Shown piece by piece: positions 28,193 to 36,994 of a stretch of DNA of 64,000 bases. The position numbers and the translations under genes were made by a program. Source of the stretch: Chloroflexota bacterium (lineage in GTDB: Bacteria; Chloroflexota; Anaerolineae; J036; Brachytrichaceae); the NCBI GenBank assembly GCA_025354985.1, contig JANXLU010000049.1:1-64000 (forward strand), given 5' to 3'. Under the pieces are notes generated by a model. It had not been told where the DNA came from, did not search any database, and worked only from the letters and a program-made list of their open reading frames with translations. Each line of letters begins with the position of its first letter. Positions within the stretch are counted from its first letter, which is position 1.

Positions 28193-28251
28193 GCAGACCA
28201 TTATTGTGCAGGAGAGCGGCGGCCAACCCCAGCCAGGAATCTTCGCCGGTT

Positions 28252-28848
28252 TTACAGGCTGCCCTTGGTGGAAGGAATTCCGATTCGGCGTGGGTCGATC
28301 CGCGTGGCGGCATCGAGTGCCCGACCCAACGCCTTGAACAGCGCTTCAGCCTTGTGATGATCATCCCGTCCATATACAACCCGCGCATGTATGTTGGCTC
28401 GCAACTGAATGGCCAGGCTTTCAAAGATATGTGCAACCAGGCTGGTACCAAGACCACCCATCGAAGGGGTGGCAAACTGCGCATCGAATACACAATATGG
28501 TCGCCCGCTCAAATCCACAATCACGTGTGCCAGCGCCTCGTCCATGGTCACGAAGGCATCCGCCATGCGCACGATCCCGGCGCGATCTCCCAACGCTTTG
28601 TCAAACGTTTGGCCAAGCGCGAGCGCAACATCCTCGACCGTGTGATGCTCGTCGATATGCACGTCGCCGGTTGCCTGAACCGTTAGGTCAAACAATCCGT
28701 GGTGCGCAACGTGATGCAGCATGTGGTCATAAAACCCAATGCCGGTGTTCAGTTCAGCCGCGCCCGTACCATCGATGGATAGCTCCACCAGCACCGAGGT
28801 TTCCCTGGTTTGTCGCTTAACCGAGGCCGATCGTCCCGTGGCGGCCAT
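28252..28848 (-). CDS. hisB: Imidazoleglycerol-phosphate dehydratase
   Basis: 198 residues, the normal single-function length. Metal-binding HHxxE repeats are present: [28 protein letters not shown], and near the end [17 protein letters not shown]. It catalyses the sixth step of histidine biosynthesis. No other his gene is in the window. The ATG shares one base with the stop codon of the YtxH-like gene upstream, so the two are translated from one message. Confidence 0.96.
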   Translation of the reverse strand: MAATGRSASVKRQTRETSVLVELSIDGTGAAELNTGIGFYDHMLHHVAHHGLFDLTVQATGDVHIDEHHTVEDVALALGQTFDKALGDRAGIVRMADAFVTMDEALAHVIVDLSGRPYCVFDAQFATPSMGGLGTSLVAHIFESLAIQLRANIHARVVYGRDDHHKAEALFKALGRALDAATRIDPRRIGIPSTKGSL

Positions 28849-29069
28849 TATTGTGCCGGGCGATTTTCGCGAAGGGCGTCCAGTTGTTCGGTCAGTTGAT
28901 CACGTCGATCTTCGGCGGCACGACGCCCGGCATCGACAATTTCCTGAATCTCTGCGCGGATTCGGTCTCGCACGCCCTCGCCCGAGCCGGGCGCAAGGAG
29001 CAGCGCGGCAACGGCCCCCAGACCACCACCAAGAATCAGTCCCGTGATAAAAGAACTCAGTTTACGCAT
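28848..29069 (-). CDS. Small YtxH-like membrane protein
   Basis: 73 residues. A glycine-rich transmembrane segment ([23 protein letters not shown], split around residues 7-29) with the typical [16 protein letters not shown] turn is followed by a charged helix ([20 protein letters not shown]). This matches YtxH/gas-vesicle-associated small proteins of unknown function. The frame is open further upstream, but ATG 29069 is the natural start. It is translationally linked to hisB. Confidence 0.8.
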   Translation of the reverse strand: MRKLSSFITGLILGGGLGAVAALLLAPGSGEGVRDRIRAEIQEIVDAGRRAAEDRRDQLTEQLDALRENRPAQ

Positions 29070-29174
29070 GTGTCTCGCTTCAAAGGCTGGTTCGCGGGTT
29101 ACAATTTTATGGTTGCGAGCGAATGCAATCTGAACCTGGCATTCGGTCAACAGATTTACAGCCAAACAAATTAT

Positions 29175-30275
29175 ATGCGTGTAACAAAACTGGCCGCGCA
29201 GGCCAAACGTCAGGGATTGGATTGGGTCGCGGTGGTCCCGGGGGCCAACATGATTTATTTCACCGGATTGCACATGCACCTCAGCGAACGCCCAACCGTG
29301 GCCTTCTTCCCGGCAGATGCCACGCAGAAACCGGTTTTGGTGCTGCCGTTCTTTGAAGTTGGCAAGGCCATGCAGGGGCACCCCAGGCTGGACTGGCAAA
29401 CGTTTTCCTACGTGGATGGTCAGGACTATCAAGAAGCCTTTGATGCCGCCGCACAGGCCGTGGGGCTTGACGGCGCAAAGATCGGGGTGGAACCCCGGGC
29501 CATGCGATTTCTGGAGTTGGATCATATTGCCCGATCCGCACCCACGGCAAAAATCAGCTCGGCGCATGAGGCCATTGCGGCTTTGAGAATTACAAAAGAT
29601 GCCGCCGAGATTGAAGCCACTCGAAAAGCCATTCAGCTGTCCGAAAACGTTCTGGCGCGCACGTTGGAAGAGGTGCACACGGGCATGAGCGAGCGCGAGG
29701 TTGCCGCCGCGCTCAGCATCAACGCGCTGAAACTTGGATCGGAGGGGGTAGCGTTTGAGCCACTGGTGCAGGTTGGGCTTGGCGCTGCATATCCTCATGG
29801 CGGCGCAGGTGATCGGATCATCTCTCAGGGCGATGTGCTGCTAATTGACTTTGGATATACGAAAGCCGACTATCCGGCCGACATCACGCGAACTGTTTTC
29901 GTGGGTGAACCAACGCCCGAACTGCGCAAAATCTACGCTGTTGTGCAAGCCGCAAACGCCGCCGGGCGTGCGGCAAGCAAACCCGGGGTACTGTGCCAGG
30001 AAGTGGACCGCGCGACCCGAAAAGTGATCGATGATGCCGGCTATGGCAAGTACTTTACCCATCGCACCGGTCACGGTCTGGGGCTGGAAGGTCACGAGCC
30101 GCCTTACATCGTCGAGGGTGACACCACCGTGCTTGAGCCAGGCATGCTGTTTACCATCGAACCCGGAATATATATCGAAGGCGTGGGTGGTGTGCGCATC
30201 GAAGACAACATGGTTATTACGGAAACGGGAGCGGAAAGCCTCACTACGTTTACGCGCGATTTGTCAACCATTTGA
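29175..30275 (+). CDS. M24-family Xaa-Pro aminopeptidase
   Basis: 366 residues: an N-terminal creatinase-like domain (about 1-130) and a pita-bread catalytic domain. All metal ligands are present: LLIDFGYTKADYPADITRT (two Asp), THRTGHGLGLEGHEPP (His), FTIEPGIYIEG and GVRIEDN (two Glu). It removes N-terminal residues before proline or hydrolyses dipeptides. The frame is open upstream to 28851 but that part covers the opposite-strand ytxH; the ATG at 29175 fits the family. Its stop overlaps the start of the ATP-grasp gene. Confidence 0.92.
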   Translation: MRVTKLAAQAKRQGLDWVAVVPGANMIYFTGLHMHLSERPTVAFFPADATQKPVLVLPFFEVGKAMQGHPRLDWQTFSYVDGQDYQEAFDAAAQAVGLDGAKIGVEPRAMRFLELDHIARSAPTAKISSAHEAIAALRITKDAAEIEATRKAIQLSENVLARTLEEVHTGMSEREVAAALSINALKLGSEGVAFEPLVQVGLGAAYPHGGAGDRIISQGDVLLIDFGYTKADYPADITRTVFVGEPTPELRKIYAVVQAANAAGRAASKPGVLCQEVDRATRKVIDDAGYGKYFTHRTGHGLGLEGHEPPYIVEGDTTVLEPGMLFTIEPGIYIEGVGGVRIEDNMVITETGAESLTTFTRDLSTI

Positions 30276-31159
30276 GCGTGATCGATCTGCTTGCGCTTTG
30301 GAACTGGGAACCCGATGCTGATTTCATCTGGCTACTGGGCGAGGCCTGCGCCAAACACGGGGTGTCATATCTTGCGCTAAACGAACACGAAAGCGAGGGT
30401 GTGGCTGACCAGCTCGCAAAAAGCGAACTCACGGCGCGCGCGGTGTTGGATCGTTCCTGGGATGTGATGACCCACGATCACGGCTACGAACAAACGATAA
30501 CCAAGGCCGTCAATCGGGTTTTGAATCCGTATGATGCCGTTCGCAAAACGACCAACAAGCCCAGCATGCACTACCTGTTGATGCAGCATGGCTTCCACGT
30601 TCCGTTCCTGTTGGTGTTGCCATCCGTGCACGAGGCGCCCACACTGACCAAGCGCGATCTTAGCCCGTTGGGGCGCCAATTCTCGATCAAAGGCGCACAT
30701 GGTGGGGGCAGCGGCGTGTTGCATCCAACAACCTCGTGGGAGGATATCGAACGACAGCGGCACGATTGGCCCGACGATGAAACCATCTTGCAGGCCTGGG
30801 TTACACCGTGCATGATGGGTGTGCATCCAGCTTGGTTTCGAATGTTCTATACCTGTGGCGAGGTCTCGCTGTGCTGGGCCAATGATCGAACCCATGTGCA
30901 GACGCTTGTGAGCCCGGACGAAGAACGCATGTATGACTTGTCACATTTGCGGGGCACGGTTCTGAAAGTTGCCGAGCTAACTGGCCTGAACGCGTTTTCC
31001 ACGGAGATAGCCAAGGACGAACACAACGTATGGAAGGTGGTTGATTACGTCAATGAGCCGTGCGATTATCGACTGCAAAGCAGCGTGTATAACGGGGTGC
31101 CCGATATCGTGGTAAAAGAAACGGCCGAGGCGATGGCACGCTGGGCCAAACAAGCATGA
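30272..31159 (+). CDS. ATP-grasp ligase-like protein (RimK-like fold)
   Basis: 295 residues. The central region contains QFSIKGAHGGGSGVLHP, a glycine-rich loop behind a conserved Lys, and VWKVVDYVNEPCDYR near the C-terminus, where ATP-grasp enzymes bind Mg-ATP. This suggests formation of an amide or peptide-like bond via an acyl phosphate. Substrate unknown. The start is TTG at 30272, overlapping the TGA of the peptidase gene, or GTG at 30278. Tight coupling to an Xaa-Pro-type peptidase hints at joint peptide metabolism (inference). Confidence 0.7.
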   Translation: MSVIDLLALWNWEPDADFIWLLGEACAKHGVSYLALNEHESEGVADQLAKSELTARAVLDRSWDVMTHDHGYEQTITKAVNRVLNPYDAVRKTTNKPSMHYLLMQHGFHVPFLLVLPSVHEAPTLTKRDLSPLGRQFSIKGAHGGGSGVLHPTTSWEDIERQRHDWPDDETILQAWVTPCMMGVHPAWFRMFYTCGEVSLCWANDRTHVQTLVSPDEERMYDLSHLRGTVLKVAELTGLNAFSTEIAKDEHNVWKVVDYVNEPCDYRLQSSVYNGVPDIVVKETAEAMARWAKQA

Positions 31160-31186
31160 GTGGCGCCAGCGTGTGCCTCATGGCGC

Positions 31187-32368
31187 CTACCAATTGGTTA
31201 CGCTACCGTCGCGACGCTTCCAGTGAGGTGCTTCCCAAAACTTAAATGTCTGACCCTGTGCCAGTGCCTCATTAAAGTCAATGCCCAACCCGGGCGCAGT
31301 GGGGAGCGGAAAGGACGTTCCAACCAATTTTGGGTTGTTTGGGAAGAGATCATCCACGGACGTATCCTTGCTGTAATACAAATTCTCGGTCTGTGAAACC
31401 CGCACTTCCAGCCAGGCAAAATTTGGCACGGCCGCGGCCAACTGTATGGTCGCCGCGGTGCATATGGGTCCCAACGGATTGTGCGGCATCAGGTCGATGT
31501 AATGTGTCTCGGCCATGCCAGCCACCTTCATGGCTTCGGTAAACCCGCCCACGTTGCAAATATCCAGGCGGGCAAAATCGGTGATGCCACGTTCAATATA
31601 CGGTGCAAACTGCCATTTGCTGGCAAATTCTTCGCCTATGGCAAAAGGGACATCGGTCATTCGGCGCAGGGCCTCATAGGCTTCGGGCGACTCATCCCGG
31701 ATTGGTTCCTCGATAAAGTCCAACGTTCCCTTGGGCATGCGCTGGCAAAAGCTGGCAGTCTCGGCCACGTTGAGACGGTGATGATAGTCGATCCCCAAAA
31801 CAAGCTCGCTGCCGCACTCTTCGCGGGCTTTGACCAGCCACTTTGCAGTCAGCGGAATGCTCTCGCGCGGCTCAAAGATGTCGGTGCCGGGAACGAATCC
31901 GCCCGGAGTATTCGGCATCATTGGGCCGGTTCGCACCACGTTCCAACCGTTGGCCTGGAGTAGTTTTATGCCCTCGATCAATGCCTGGCCATGTCCACTG
32001 GCTGTCGGGAAACAGGGAATCACATCGCGCTGCCTGCCACCCAACAGTTGATAGACCGGAACGCCCAGTGCCTTACCTGCAATGTCATATAGTGCGATGT
32101 CCAATGCGCTCTGTGCCGCCAACAACACGCGACCGCCTTCAAAATATTGGCTGCGATACAGCTCCTGCCAAATGCGCCCGTAGTGCATCGGGTCTTTGCC
32201 AATCAGAAACTCCTTAAAGTGATTGATGGCCCCGATCACTGCCAGTTCTCGCCCACTAAGCCCGCTTTCGCCCAAGCCGTAAATTCCCTGATCAGTCTCA
32301 ACCTTTACGATAAGTTGGTTGCGCGTGCCAACCCAAACCGGATAAGATTTGATTGCGGTGATTTTCAT
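31187..32368 (-). CDS. Enolase-superfamily sugar-acid dehydratase (mandelate racemase/galactonate dehydratase type)
   Basis: 393 residues: an N-terminal capping domain (KITAIKSYPVWVG...GIYGLGESGLSG) and TIM barrel. Metal ligands are visible as GIDYHH (Asp), DFIEEP (Glu) and AIGEEF (Glu); a catalytic His is likely in LMPHNPLGP. The family dehydrates aldonic or uronic acids. The nearest described type seems to be D-galactonate dehydratase, but the substrate cannot be fixed. ATG 32368 lies 7 nt from a TAAGAT -10 box, with no SD, so a leaderless message is likely. Confidence 0.88.
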   Translation of the reverse strand: MKITAIKSYPVWVGTRNQLIVKVETDQGIYGLGESGLSGRELAVIGAINHFKEFLIGKDPMHYGRIWQELYRSQYFEGGRVLLAAQSALDIALYDIAGKALGVPVYQLLGGRQRDVIPCFPTASGHGQALIEGIKLLQANGWNVVRTGPMMPNTPGGFVPGTDIFEPRESIPLTAKWLVKAREECGSELVLGIDYHHRLNVAETASFCQRMPKGTLDFIEEPIRDESPEAYEALRRMTDVPFAIGEEFASKWQFAPYIERGITDFARLDICNVGGFTEAMKVAGMAETHYIDLMPHNPLGPICTAATIQLAAAVPNFAWLEVRVSQTENLYYSKDTSVDDLFPNNPKLVGTSFPLPTAPGLGIDFNEALAQGQTFKFWEAPHWKRRDGSVTNW

Positions 32369-32375
32369 GGAGAAT

Positions 32376-32381
32376 ATCTTA
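32376..32381 (-). promoter_or_regulatory. -10 box TAAGAT upstream of the sugar-acid dehydratase
   Basis: On the minus strand TAAGAT ends 7 nt before the ATG at 32368. The expected transcription start would coincide with the A of the start codon. Confidence 0.5.
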
Positions 32382-32480
32382 ATCGCATAACTCTCATCCA
32401 AAACGACCAATTTGTTCGTATACTATGGGTAGGCGGATAAAGGTTTAAGATTTAACGCAGGTGCGTTACAAATGTAACCC

Positions 32481-32792
32481 ATGAATCGCAGAATTGTTCT
32501 TTTAACGGCGACAGGCGTATGTTTGCTGGCGGTACTGGCCGGTTGTGGTTCTGGGCGATCAACTTCCACACTGGTTCCGGGTGCGAATACACTAGTCATT
32601 ACCAATTTTGAGGCGAGTGACAGCGCTCGAAAGGAGCCGGGTATCGTGTGGCCCACCGAGCAGCAGTCACAATCGTTAACGCTTGAAGATCACACATTTG
32701 CCCGGGAACGGGACGTCCTGACTGAATCGGTTGCCAGTCAGGCACAAGCCGAAGACGCAATGCATGCATGCGCGGGTAATTCGCATCGCTAG
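32481..32792 (+). CDS. Small predicted lipoprotein of unknown function
   Basis: 103 residues. A lipoprotein signal (RRIVLLTATGVCLLAVLAGC) ends in the lipobox LAGC. The mature part is short, polar and without recognised domain (ITNFEASDSARKEPG, AQAEDAMHACAG). A small palindrome GTTAC-AAAT-GTAAC (32466-32479) lies directly before the ATG and may be regulatory. The last residues could be poorly conserved; a short hairpin (TCGCCTTTTGGCGA) follows the stop. Confidence 0.55.
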   Translation: MNRRIVLLTATGVCLLAVLAGCGSGRSTSTLVPGANTLVITNFEASDSARKEPGIVWPTEQQSQSLTLEDHTFARERDVLTESVASQAQAEDAMHACAGNSHR

Positions 32793-33015
32793 CAACCATC
32801 GCCTTTTGGCGATTTGATCAGGCAATTGCCACACCAACCGATGCACGCTGGAAGCACGGTTTAATGTGTCGTCGCAAGGCGGCTAGTTTTGGTTGTTGGT
32901 AACCTGCCAATTAGTTTATAACACCAGCCAGCAGCACAGCGCCGGGTTTGCCATCTCGCTCTACTAGCGACATGGGAGACGCGGCAAAAATATTTATCAG
33001 GAGCTCAAAATCCAA

Positions 33016-33819
33016 ATGCCCATGTCCCCAAAGCGACCTTTGCAAGGTAGAAACAACCGAAATGACCGGACGAATCGCAACGACCGTGGAAACGGAGGCG
33101 GTGGTATGAGTAACGGCGGTGGTGGCGGGATGAGCAATGGGGGGGGCGGCGGGATGAGCAACGGGGGGGGCGGTATGAACAACGGTGGCGGTGGTGGAAA
33201 CCGCAACGGAGGCGGACGCAGCCGACGGGGTGGAAATTGGCCCCAACAGGCCCCGCAACCACAACAAGACACGTCTCTTCTCAAGCAAACCCGGGGTGCG
33301 ATCGAACGGGTTGGCGTAATTGAGATTGGTGGCAAACCCGCAACCGTTCTTGGACGGGATGTACAAGTGGGGATGTTTGCTCCGGAATTTACGGTTACCG
33401 CGAACGATTGGAGCCAGGTGGATGTGCTCACGCAAACCGCGGGCAAGGTGCGCATCATTGCATCGGTGCCATCTCTCGATACCAACGTGTGCGCCATAGA
33501 GACGCGGAAATTCAACGAAGCAGCGGCCAGCTTGAGCGAAGATATTGAAATCGCCGTGATTAGTACCGACATGCCCATGACGCAAAAGCGTTGGTGTGGA
33601 GCGGCCGGTGTGGATCAGGTCACCACATTTTCAGACGTGCTGAACACCGATTTTGGAATCAAATATGGCCTGCTGATCCGTGAGCGTCGTTATCTGCGGC
33701 GGGCGGTGTTTGTGGTTGATCGCAATGACAAGCTCAGCTATGTGGCATACATGGCGAAGCTGGGTGACGAACCGGATTACGATGAAGTGATCCGCGCTGC
33801 AGAAGCCGCCCTTAGCTGA
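33016..33819 (+). CDS. tpx: Thiol peroxidase (Tpx-type peroxiredoxin) with Gly/Asn-rich N-terminal arm
   Basis: 267 residues. Residues 100-267 are a Tpx domain: PSLDTNVCAIETRKFNE holds the peroxidatic Cys159 and QKRWCGAAGVD the resolving Cys194, with the usual ~35-residue spacing. It reduces hydroperoxides using thioredoxin. Residues 1-95 are unusual: a basic start (NRNDRTNRNDRG), tandem GGGGMSNGG repeats and an Arg-rich RSRRGG patch. There is no start codon close to the Tpx domain, so at least part of the arm must be translated. AGGAG near 33000 precedes the ATG. Two G8 tracts lie within the repeats. Confidence 0.88.
   Translation: MPMSPKRPLQGRNNRNDRTNRNDRGNGGGGMSNGGGGGMSNGGGGGMSNGGGGMNNGGGGGNRNGGGRSRRGGNWPQQAPQPQQDTSLLKQTRGAIERVGVIEIGGKPATVLGRDVQVGMFAPEFTVTANDWSQVDVLTQTAGKVRIIASVPSLDTNVCAIETRKFNEAAASLSEDIEIAVISTDMPMTQKRWCGAAGVDQVTTFSDVLNTDFGIKYGLLIRERRYLRRAVFVVDRNDKLSYVAYMAKLGDEPDYDEVIRAAEAALS
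33097..33205 (+). repeat. Tandem Gly/Met/Ser/Asn-coding repeats with two G8 tracts
   Basis: Four imperfect in-frame copies of roughly 24-27 bp encode GGGGMSNG-like units. Homopolymeric G8 runs occur at 33139-33146 and 33163-33170. Copy-number change would keep frame, but slippage in a G8 run would shift frame and abolish the peroxidase downstream. Confidence 0.75.
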
Positions 33820-33825
33820 TCCGAC

Positions 33826-34182
33826 CTACCAACCCAGCCATTTCTTGGGTTCAATTTCCACCACGGTGTTGTAACCCGGATCAGTGGTGATATCCCAGTT
33901 GTACTTGTCCTTGAAGGCAAGCGCAAGATCAGATGGAAATGGCGGGGAGATGAGCGTCGCCACCCCCTCCGCAATGACGGGTTTGTTGCCATCCTCCAAA
34001 GCAAAAACAACCCCGGGGTTTGCGCGCATGTTGCGAAGCTTGACGCTTTCCTGCATGCAAACATAGCAGCGTTCGTTTTGCCAGACAAACCAGATGGGCA
34101 CCAGATGGGGCCGGCCATCTGGGCGCACGGTGGACAGCCAGATATTTTTGTCGGTCAACAGTCTGGGGTCGGATGAAGACAT
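33826..34182 (-). CDS. Pyridoxamine 5'-phosphate oxidase-like split-barrel flavoprotein
   Basis: 118 residues. The split-barrel motif WLSTVRPDGRPHLVPIWFVW and following VCMQESVKLRNMRANPGVVFALE are typical of the PPOX/F420-dependent deazaflavin reductase superfamily that binds FMN or F420. The protein is short but covers the domain. Physiological substrate unknown. It is convergent with the thiol peroxidase gene (6 bp apart). Confidence 0.8.
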   Translation of the reverse strand: MSSSDPRLLTDKNIWLSTVRPDGRPHLVPIWFVWQNERCYVCMQESVKLRNMRANPGVVFALEDGNKPVIAEGVATLISPPFPSDLALAFKDKYNWDITTDPGYNTVVEIEPKKWLGW

Positions 34183-34206
34183 ACGACCAGTGTAGCGCCA
34201 AACTGG

Positions 34207-35085
34207 TTATAAATCGCGTTTGGAAAATGAACGCACGGCCAGACCCAGTAGCACGACGATATACAGGCAGGACCAGACCACCATGAAATTGCTCGGGATA
34301 CTGGCTGAAGAAAACGGGCCGATGGTTACCTCACGCATAATCGGGCTCTGCATGTTGTAAGCCGCGAGACGCCACAGCGCCTCGCTGGGAACAAACAAGC
34401 TCGTCACAATGCCGACGTTTTTTGCAGCATCAATGTTTGTAAGCGCGCCCAGTTGTTCCACCCAGCCACCGATAAATGCCAGACCGAACAATCCGAAGCA
34501 CATGACACCATTTGCCAGCGTGCTTAGGCGGGTTCCGCCCGCAATCGACAACGTAATCAATGCCGTAGTCTCAAGCAGCATGATGCCAAAGCCGGTAATC
34601 ACGTTCTCTGGCGAATAACCGGTGACAATGCGCATGATGAGAAGCACACCACCACCCATGAGCAACAGGTAAGCCGCACACAAGAGCCAAAATCCGAGCC
34701 ACTTTCCCAGCACAACCACGCCGCGGTTCAGCGGTTTAACGACCAGGCTTTGAATGGCGCCGGAGCCAATTTCACCACTCAACGTGTCCACCGGAGTCAA
34801 CACACTCATCATGACGATCAGAAAATTAATGGCATACAACCCGGCCATGGTGAATAATTCATACACGAGGTTGAGACCAAGCTGGCGTGAGCCGGGTACG
34901 GCGCGCGTGATCTGCGGGAAAATGAATTCTGGGCGCGCAGTTTCAAGCTGGTTGTTTATCAGAACCATACTGACGCCAAAGATCAGGAGAAATGCCAACC
35001 CAAATACCAGCCCGGATAGCACCACCCGACGCCGGCGGGCTTCGTGAAAAGTGAGGTGCGCAATCGTAAGAATATCCATCTTCAA
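34207..35085 (-). CDS. ABC-2-type transporter permease
   Basis: 292 residues with about six transmembrane helices: (VVLSGLVFGLAFLLIFGVSMV), (LYAINFLIVMMSVL), (WLGFWLLCAAYLLLMGGGVLL) and a C-terminal helix (VVWSCLYIVVLLGLAV). The first cytoplasmic segment (TIAHLTFHEARRRRV) is the usual coupling region. Its start overlaps the ATPase stop by 4 bp. Together they form an exporter of unknown cargo. Confidence 0.87.
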   Translation of the reverse strand: MKMDILTIAHLTFHEARRRRVVLSGLVFGLAFLLIFGVSMVLINNQLETARPEFIFPQITRAVPGSRQLGLNLVYELFTMAGLYAINFLIVMMSVLTPVDTLSGEIGSGAIQSLVVKPLNRGVVVLGKWLGFWLLCAAYLLLMGGGVLLIMRIVTGYSPENVITGFGIMLLETTALITLSIAGGTRLSTLANGVMCFGLFGLAFIGGWVEQLGALTNIDAAKNVGIVTSLFVPSEALWRLAAYNMQSPIMREVTIGPFSSASIPSNFMVVWSCLYIVVLLGLAVRSFSKRDL

Positions 35086-35996
35086 CCCATACGCTCGGTT
35101 CCGAGCACCTCAATAAACAAAGCCTCCAGACTGCGTCTTTGCGACGCCACCTTGTAAATTTCAAGACCCTGACCAACCAACCAGGCGACGATCCGTGGGA
35201 TGACGGACGCCTCGGCAACCGTTAGCGTACAGTTTTCGCCGTGAATGCATAGGTCGGTGCCGAACTGGGCCAAACCCGGCAAAAGTGCCGCACCGTTCGA
35301 TCCGATACATACCTCGACTGTGACCGTGTCCACATGTTCACGCAGGTTGACTTCGCGCGCAACCTCGCCCTGCTTGATAAACACCACGCGGTCGCAGGTG
35401 ACCTCAACCTCACTAAGCAGATGCGAGTTCAAGAATACGGTGGTGCCCTCACCGCGAAGCTCGGTGATCACATCACGAACCATGAGACGGCCGAGTGGAT
35501 CAAGCCCCGAAGTGGGTTCGTCCAGAAAAATTAGCTTTGGGTGATTCAACATGGCCATGGCCAACCCGACACGCTGGAGCATGCCCTTGCTATATGTACG
35601 CAGCTGACGATCACGCGCATCCGTAAGATCGACGCGCTCCAGCAGGCTTGAGATGCGGAGGGCACGGGCCACGCGCATGCCCAACAGACGGGCGTGAAAA
35701 TCCAAAAACTCGGAGCCAGTCAGCCAGTCTTGAAATCGAAAGTGCTCGGGTAGGAAGCCGACCGCGCTGCGGGTGGCCACGTGGCCCACCGGCTTGCCCA
35801 GCATCCGAGCGGTGCCGCTTGTTGGGTGCACCAGACCCAGAAGCATTTTCATGCTGGTGCTCTTACCCGCACCATTTGGCCCCAGAAATCCAAAGACCTC
35901 GCCCTGGGGCACCTCCAGGGTGAGGTCTTTTACAGCCAGCTTTGCGCCGTATTCCTTGCGTAAGTGGCTGGACGCTATGGCCGGTGTATTACTCAC
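35082..35996 (-). CDS. ABC transporter ATP-binding protein (export type)
   Basis: 304 residues. Walker [17 protein letters not shown], signature [14 protein letters not shown] (a KGM variant of LSGGQ common in ABC-2 exporters), Walker [14 protein letters not shown] and the switch His in [10 protein letters not shown]. The C-terminal ~80 residues form the DUF4162-like tail. GTG start. Only 20 bp separate it from the upstream membrane regulator gene, so it is probably co-expressed with the ECF sigma factor. Confidence 0.92.
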   Translation of the reverse strand: MSNTPAIASSHLRKEYGAKLAVKDLTLEVPQGEVFGFLGPNGAGKSTSMKMLLGLVHPTSGTARMLGKPVGHVATRSAVGFLPEHFRFQDWLTGSEFLDFHARLLGMRVARALRISSLLERVDLTDARDRQLRTYSKGMLQRVGLAMAMLNHPKLIFLDEPTSGLDPLGRLMVRDVITELRGEGTTVFLNSHLLSEVEVTCDRVVFIKQGEVAREVNLREHVDTVTVEVCIGSNGAALLPGLAQFGTDLCIHGENCTLTVAEASVIPRIVAWLVGQGLEIYKVASQRRSLEALFIEVLGTERMG

Positions 35997-36016
35997 TATG
36001 ATCGGTTGCGGTCTGA

Positions 36017-36994
36017 TTACTGCAATGCGTTGGCCGTAACCAGGAGGTCATTCTCCGACAATGAACTACTCATGGCATAGAGCACATCACCTTCACTCCA
36101 CATTAGCATGGCGTGCGGGGCGGTATTTCCGCGAAGCTGCTGAGCTTCCGAGACCAGGACACCCTTGGCCCCGCGGACGGTCACCTCGCGATATTTCGCA
36201 AACGAGGTGGGAACGGGCAACACCAACGTGGTGTTCCAGTCAATACTACGCGCAAACCTGGCCGCATCAGCGGGTGGCATGCCAATTACACGCAGACCAA
36301 TTTCGCCCAATTCCGCCAACTTCACACCATCAGGCAGCTGCACTTCGGGGCTGTGGAGCTGGACAAAGGTCAAGCCGCCGCCAGTGTCCGATTTGTATTC
36401 AGCCCGAACGGCCTTCGGAACACTTATGGAAACCGTTGCACCATCCAGCGCAGCGGGCACCTTGACATCACTAACACCAGCCAACTGCAGCGCCGCATTA
36501 ATTTTGTTTACATCGGGAACAAACGACGCGGCGGACTCGCCCTCCACCGTCAATGACGCAAGCGACATGCCACGTGGGTTTGGCGGCAAGCGCACCGGGA
36601 ACCCCACCGACTTGGATGCCTCTGAAACGGTTCCCACCGATTGCCCCTGCCCCGGACGCCTGGTCACGACCGGGTCTGATGCAAACAAGGTTTTTGGATC
36701 GAGCTGTTTCAGTTGAGATTGATCAAATCGGGCCGGATCAAATTGCACGACTGCGATCCGTTTGACACGAAACAGACTCAGGAAATCCTGGGCGGAGACA
36801 CTGACACCGGGCACAACAAAGACCGATCCGACCGCGAGAACGGCGGCGCTTACGACCGCCAAAGCTCGGACACGAGTTGCCGAAAAAATTGTATTCGTCA
36901 TTTTTTGCTCCTGTACTTCACGTAGTTTGCGCTGCAGCGATCGGTCGAATTCCGCCCGCGGCTGTGCTTGATACTTGCTTAGAAATTCATCCAT
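36017..36994 (-). CDS. Membrane protein, likely anti-sigma factor or regulator partner of the ECF sigma
   Basis: 325 residues. A short cytoplasmic segment (about 1-38, MDEFLSKYQAQPRAEFDRSL, rich in charged residues) precedes one transmembrane helix (about 43-65) and a long outer domain (about 70-325) containing several beta-rich segments. The outer part resembles DUF4367/anti-sigma outer domains, but no zinc-finger anti-sigma motif is present. The ATG at 36994 has an AAGGAGAG Shine-Dalgarno and overlaps the sigma gene by 8 bp, the classical arrangement for sigma/anti-sigma pairs. Confidence 0.7.
   Translation of the reverse strand: MDEFLSKYQAQPRAEFDRSLQRKLREVQEQKMTNTIFSATRVRALAVVSAAVLAVGSVFVVPGVSVSAQDFLSLFRVKRIAVVQFDPARFDQSQLKQLDPKTLFASDPVVTRRPGQGQSVGTVSEASKSVGFPVRLPPNPRGMSLASLTVEGESAASFVPDVNKINAALQLAGVSDVKVPAALDGATVSISVPKAVRAEYKSDTGGGLTFVQLHSPEVQLPDGVKLAELGEIGLRVIGMPPADAARFARSIDWNTTLVLPVPTSFAKYREVTVRGAKGVLVSEAQQLRGNTAPHAMLMWSEGDVLYAMSSSLSENDLLVTANALQ

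Noticed and set aside
32793-33015. Possible small RNA or tRNA in the 223-bp gap before the thiol peroxidase gene
   Set aside because: Only a short hairpin directly after the lipoprotein stop is visible; no cloverleaf, no T-loop sequence and no paired promoter and terminator.
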